From contig JALWJW010000022.1 of NCBI GenBank assembly GCA_026996935.1, forward strand, positions 1-8,129: a stretch of 8,129 bases of DNA, given 5' to 3'. The notes below the pieces were generated by a model, which saw only the letters and a program-made list of their open reading frames with translations, was not told the DNA's origin and made no database searches. Position numbers and translations under genes: made by a program. Below are positions 4,953 through 8,129 of this stretch, piece after piece. This DNA is from Hyphomicrobiales bacterium (GTDB lineage: Bacteria; Pseudomonadota; Alphaproteobacteria; Rhizobiales; Aestuariivirgaceae). Numbering within the stretch: the stretch's first letter is position 1; each line of letters begins with the position of its first letter.

Positions 4953-7607
4953 CTATTTCTTTGCTGCGGGTTTTTTAGTTGCTTTTTTAGCCGTTTTCTT
5001 TGCCGCCTTTTTAGCCGTTTTCTTTGCGGGTTTTTTAGCCGCTTTTTTCTTAGCCGCTTTCTTTGCAGGCTTCTTTTTAGCCTTTTTCTTGGCTGGCCCT
5101 TTTGCCGCTTTCGCCGCAATTAATTCAACCGCTTGTTCAAGCGTCACATCATTCGGGTCTGTATCACGCGGCAGTGTGGCATTAATTTTACCATACTTGG
5201 CATAGGGGCCATATCGACCATCCATAATTTTAACCGTGCCGTTACCATCAGGGTGTTCACCAAGATCGCGCAGCTCACTAGCACTTTTACGGGCATTGGC
5301 TTTTTTCTCAGCCAACAATGTAACCGCACGGTTTAAACCAACTTCGAAAATTTCATCAAAACTGCTCAAATTTGCATAAGTTCCATCATGCAACACAAAC
5401 GGACCATAACGCCCAAGACCAGCAGTAATATTTTTACCCGTCTCAGGGTGCGCGCCAACCAAACGCGGCAAGGTCAATAGTTTCAACGCCAACTCCAGAT
5501 CAACCTCTTCAGGGTCTTGACCTTTTGGTAGTGACGAGCGAGGCGGTTTCACTCCTTCTTCGGCAACACCAAGCTGAACATAAGGGCCAAAGCGCCCGGC
5601 ATGACGCGTAACAGGCTGACCGGTTTCTGGCTCATGACCAAGCAAAATACCTTCCGCAGGCACCGCAGCTTCACCATCCTTCGTACCAAGCTGGCGGGTA
5701 AAACGACAATCCGGGTAATTTTCACAACCGATAAACGCGCCAAAACGCCCGATTTTCAACGATAATTGCCCATCATCACATGAAGGACATTTACGCGCAG
5801 GCGTGCCGTCTTCTTTTTCCGGGAAGATGTGCGGTCCAAGCACTTCATTAAGAGCGTCAAGAACAGCAGTTACACGCACGTCTTTAATGTCGGCAACAGC
5901 AGCGCTAAAGTCCGTCCAGAAATCACGTAAAACAACTTTCCATTCCGCTTCACCAGCAGAAACTTTATCCAATAATTCCTCAAGATTAGCGGTAAAATCA
6001 TAGCCCACATAACGAGTGAAAAACGATTCCAGAAATGCAGTTACCAAGCGGCCTTTATCTTCTGGGATCATCCGTTTCTTTTCTAATCGCACATAATCAC
6101 GCTCGCGCAATGTGCTCAAAACAGATGTATAAGTTGACGGGCGGCCAATGCCCAATTCTTCCATTTTTTTAATCAAAGAGGCTTCAGAATAGCGAGGAGG
6201 AGGCTCGGTAAAGTGCTGACTTCCAGCAATCTTCTTCACACCAGATTTGTCACCATGTGCCAGAGCCGGTAGGCGTTTGCCATCTTCATCCTGCTTATCG
6301 TCACGGCCTTCCTGATAGACTTTCAAAAAGCCTTCAAACTTCATCACCGAACCAGAGGCACGGAATGAATATCGCTTGTCATCAGAACCCTGACCAACAA
6401 TATTAGCGCTTGTTTGCTCAAAAGTGGCGCTTTCCATTTGACTGGAAATTGCCCGCTTCCAGATCAGGTCATAAAGCGCTAAATGGTTTTTGTCCAAAAC
6501 AGCCGCTACTTGTTTAGGCAGGCGATCAAGGCTGGTTGGCCTGATGGCTTCGTGAGCCTCTTGAGCATTCTTGGCCTTGGTTTTGTAAATACGAGCCTGT
6601 GGCGGCACAAACGGTTCACCATATTCGCTTTGAATAACATTGCGCGCTTGAGCAATCGCTTCACCATCCATTTGCACTCCATCAGTACGCATATAGGTAA
6701 TCAGACCGACATTCTCGCCATCAATATTGAAACCTTCATAAAGCTTTTGTGCAATGCTCATCGTATCACGTGCCGAAAGTCCCAATTTTCGTGACGCTTC
6801 CTGTTGAAGTGTCGATGTCGTAAAGGGCGGGCTGGGATTGCGCTTTACCGGCTTACTATCGACATTATCCACGTGCATCGGCACATTGCTTAGGGCCGTT
6901 TCAATCGCTTTGGCCGAGGCTTCATCCGTAATATCAAACTTATCCAGTTTTTTACCGTCAATCGACCAAAGCTTGGCATTGTAGGGTTTGCCATCGCCCG
7001 TTTGCAGATCCGCCTCAATTGTCCAGTATTCGCGCGATTTGAAAGACTCAATTTCCAGTTCACGTTCACAAACAAGTCGCAAAGCAACCGATTGAACACG
7101 GCCCGCCGAACGAGCGCTTGGCAATTTGCGCCACAATACTGGCGACAACGTAAAACCAACTAGGTAATCCAAAGCCCGGCGAGCCAGATAAGCATCAACC
7201 AAAGCAATATCAATATCGCGAGGATTATCCATAGCTTCAAGAACCGAGCGCTTGGTGATCGCGTTAAATACCACACGCTCGACTTTAAGGTCTTTTAATC
7301 CACGTTTCTTCTTGAGCAATTCCAACACGTGCCAGGAAATGGCTTCACCTTCACGATCCGGGTCAGTTGCGAGAATGAGTTTTTTCTCATTATCATTGAG
7401 CAAAGCTTTAGCAATATCATCAACACGCTTTTTAGATTTTGCATCTTGTTTCCAGGACATTTCAAAATCTTCATCCGGGCGCACAGAACCATCTTTAGGC
7501 GGTAAGTCTCGCACATGTCCATATGAAGCAAGGACGACAAAGTCTTTACCCAAATATTTATTGATGGTTTTTGCTTTTGCAGGTGATTCTACTACGACGA
7601 CTGCCAT
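4953..7607 (-). CDS. topA: DNA topoisomerase I (type IA)
   Basis: An 884-residue topoisomerase I, which relaxes negative supercoils through a transient 5'-phosphotyrosine break. The TOPRIM domain (1 to about 118) shows Glu7 in VVESPAKA and the triad Asp82, Asp84, Glu86 in ATDPDREGEAI. The catalytic Tyr305 is in GLITYMRTDG (301-310) with Arg307. One four-cysteine zinc finger follows (Cys607, Cys610, Cys628, Cys634), then C-terminal repeats with GRFGPY (671-676), GRYGPF (732-737) and GRYGPY (797-802). Residues 836-884 form a histone-H1-like tail of Lys/Ala/Pro/Thr units, common in alphaproteobacterial TopA and probably DNA-binding. The ATG at 7607 has only a weak ribosome site (AGAG about 11 bases upstream) but gives the correct conserved N-terminus. 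It leads directly into rnr, 14 bases on. Confidence 0.97.
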   Translation of the reverse strand: MAVVVVESPAKAKTINKYLGKDFVVLASYGHVRDLPPKDGSVRPDEDFEMSWKQDAKSKKRVDDIAKALLNDNEKKLILATDPDREGEAISWHVLELLKKKRGLKDLKVERVVFNAITKRSVLEAMDNPRDIDIALVDAYLARRALDYLVGFTLSPVLWRKLPSARSAGRVQSVALRLVCERELEIESFKSREYWTIEADLQTGDGKPYNAKLWSIDGKKLDKFDITDEASAKAIETALSNVPMHVDNVDSKPVKRNPSPPFTTSTLQQEASRKLGLSARDTMSIAQKLYEGFNIDGENVGLITYMRTDGVQMDGEAIAQARNVIQSEYGEPFVPPQARIYKTKAKNAQEAHEAIRPTSLDRLPKQVAAVLDKNHLALYDLIWKRAISSQMESATFEQTSANIVGQGSDDKRYSFRASGSVMKFEGFLKVYQEGRDDKQDEDGKRLPALAHGDKSGVKKIAGSQHFTEPPPRYSEASLIKKMEELGIGRPSTYTSVLSTLRERDYVRLEKKRMIPEDKGRLVTAFLESFFTRYVGYDFTANLEELLDKVSAGEAEWKVVLRDFWTDFSAAVADIKDVRVTAVLDALNEVLGPHIFPEKEDGTPARKCPSCDDGQLSLKIGRFGAFIGCENYPDCRFTRQLGTKDGEAAVPAEGILLGHEPETGQPVTRHAGRFGPYVQLGVAEEGVKPPRSSLPKGQDPEEVDLELALKLLTLPRLVGAHPETGKNITAGLGRYGPFVLHDGTYANLSSFDEIFEVGLNRAVTLLAEKKANARKSASELRDLGEHPDGNGTVKIMDGRYGPYAKYGKINATLPRDTDPNDVTLEQAVELIAAKAAKGPAKKKAKKKPAKKAAKKKAAKKPAKKTAKKAAKKTAKKATKKPAAKK
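4984..5027 (-). repeat. Tandem repeat encoding part of the TopA Lys/Ala tail
   Basis: The 20-base plus-strand block TTTTTAGCCGTTTTCTTTGC occurs at 4984-5003 and again at 5008-5027, a 24-base period equal to eight residues (KKTAKKAA on the minus strand). Degenerate 12-base units continue to about 5100. The low complexity makes this stretch prone to in-frame length change. Confidence 0.75.
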
Positions 7608-7656
7608 ATTCGTTAAGCTCTAACTCTTGAATTTCAATTTACAGTTTTTCATATTG

Positions 7657-7692
7657 AATGCCCGTTTAGTCTAGTTTGGTGGGCATTTGCAA
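7657..7692 (-). promoter_or_regulatory. Candidate topA promoter framed by an inverted repeat
   Basis: On the minus strand TTGCAA (7687-7692) and CTAAAC (7664-7669) are 17 bases apart, a weak but correctly spaced promoter about 50 bases upstream of the topA ATG. A perfect 7-base inverted repeat, AATGCCC (7657-7663) and GGGCATT (7681-7687), brackets the -10 and lies against the -35, the layout of an operator. No T-run is present on either side, so it is not a terminator. Confidence 0.35.
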
Positions 7693-7710
7693 GGAGATTT
7701 AATTTTTTGA

Positions 7711-7790
7711 AAATTTAAACCCGCCATTGCACACCGCAATATAATTCTAAATTTCTAACGAATACACGCAATGGTTGCTTGTTTAAATTT
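7711..7790. repeat. Nested inverted repeat in the topA/small-ORF intergenic region
   Basis: AAATTTAAAC (7711-7720) pairs perfectly with GTTTAAATTT (7781-7790), and just inside CCATTGC (7724-7730) pairs with GCAATGG (7768-7774). The centre of about 37 bases is AT-rich; ATTGC (7726-7730) can alternatively pair with GCAAT (7736-7740). The element lies in the 261-base gap between two divergent genes, where no terminator is needed, so a regulatory or repeat-element role is more likely. I do not recognise the family. Confidence 0.55.
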
Positions 7791-7827
7791 ATATGTATTT
7801 TAGATTGTGCGCGTGGGTTGTTGAACA

Positions 7828-7841
7828 GCAGATTTTTCTGC
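7828..7841 (+). other. Small leader hairpin before the 82-residue ORF
   Basis: GCAGA (7828-7832) and TCTGC (7837-7841) pair around a TTTT loop, 12 bases before the ribosome site of the gene at 7869. It is short and could be chance. Confidence 0.3.
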
Positions 7842-7868
7842 ATCAGGTAATTTAGAGGCAAATAAAAC

Positions 7869-8117
7869 ATGGCAAAAGCACAAAAACAAGAAACAGCAGA
7901 AACCATTGCAGCACAAGATATTCTAAACAAATCAAACGACACAAACCAAAATCTTCCCCATAGTTTGGATAAGGCAGAAACGGCGGCATACATCTCAGAT
8001 GTTGTGCTCCAATTGCGTAACATGGCAAAAAGTGCCGATCTGAAATTCTTAGTCTATTTCCTTGAAATGGCCTTTCAAGAAGCCTTTAGCCAATCAATCG
8101 GCAGGGGAAAGGATTAA
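7869..8117 (+). CDS. Small helical protein of unknown function
   Basis: An 82-residue protein, divergent from topA. The ATG at 7869 has AGAGG (7854-7858) 10 bases upstream, a good ribosome site, which supports it as a real gene. Residues 1-32 are polar (Gln, Lys, Asn, Glu) and probably disordered. Residues 34-55 and 57-75 look like two amphipathic helices, AYISDVVLQLRNMAK then LKFLVYFLEMAFQEAF. The pattern YI..v...L..MA......L.Y.LEMA..EA resembles short uncharacterised proteins that I recall in alphaproteobacteria, but I cannot name a family. There is no signal peptide, cysteine or catalytic motif. The second helix could support dimerisation or membrane-surface contact. A small adaptor or regulator is conceivable, without direct evidence. 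Confidence 0.7.
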   Translation: MAKAQKQETAETIAAQDILNKSNDTNQNLPHSLDKAETAAYISDVVLQLRNMAKSADLKFLVYFLEMAFQEAFSQSIGRGKD

Positions 8118-8129
8118 TCTGCAATCTAA

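Noticed and set aside
4915..5205. Plus-strand ORF rich in Phe and Ala, resembling a membrane protein
   Set aside because: It is the mirror image of the Lys/Ala repeats of the TopA tail and has no start context or homology pattern.
2560..7607. Many other-frame ORFs of 60-120 codons inside rnr and topA
   Set aside because: They overlap two clearly conserved genes and their translations show no domain, ribosome site or sensible composition.
7691..7718. AAGGAG followed by a TTG codon, resembling a start site
   Set aside because: The frame closes after three codons, so no peptide gene is supported.
7715..8023. Minus-strand 102-residue ORF overlapping the small divergent gene
   Set aside because: It covers the inverted repeats and the opposite strand of a gene with a good ribosome site; its composition looks random.
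1..8129. Mobile element, CRISPR, defence or phage system
   Set aside because: No transposase, integrase, regular direct-repeat array or tRNA is visible; all large genes are housekeeping in a known order.

Overview
The window looks like a housekeeping segment of an alphaproteobacterial chromosome of moderate GC, probably near the Hyphomicrobiales (Rhizobiales). This is inferred from gene order and protein style: topA, rnr, a DUF983 protein, a NUDIX hydrolase and rpmG follow one another on the minus strand, an order I associate with that class. The TopA has a single zinc finger and a Lys/Ala tail, and the L33 lacks cysteines. The exact genus cannot be read from the sequence.

Layout. Bases 1-90 are the last 29 codons of an acyl-CoA dehydrogenase (+). 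Bases 91-298 hold no gene but are unusually structured: a rod-like imperfect inverted repeat (100-200), a small hairpin (222-243) and a terminator-like hairpin with eight T's (251-285) that runs into the Shine-Dalgarno site of a single-domain rhodanese (299-754, +). A bidirectional terminator (762-791) separates the rhodanese from the convergent rpmG (830-997, -), which has its own good promoter (1051-1079). Upstream on the minus strand lie a NUDIX hydrolase (1146-1862), a DUF983 zinc-ribbon membrane protein (1959-2429), RNase R (2560-4938) and DNA topoisomerase I (4953-7607). Bases 7608-7868 are non-coding, with a candidate topA promoter framed by an inverted repeat and a nested 80-base inverted repeat. 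A small divergent helical protein of unknown function (7869-8117, +) ends the window.

How the genes relate. topA and rnr are tightly packed (14-base gap, TTG start for rnr) and are probably co-transcribed. The downstream genes look more independent: hairpins follow rnr and DUF983, and both DUF983 and the NUDIX gene have promoter-like sequences so close to their ATGs that the transcripts could be leaderless. Both promoters share a motif at the same distance from the start codon. The roles (supercoiling control, structured-RNA decay, ribosome protein, nucleotide-type hydrolysis, sulfur transfer) are general housekeeping and show no single pathway.

I see no mobile element, CRISPR array, tRNA, rRNA or defence system. 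The most interesting material is non-coding: the 100-285 structured region, the paired leaderless-type promoters, and the topA/small-ORF intergenic region.
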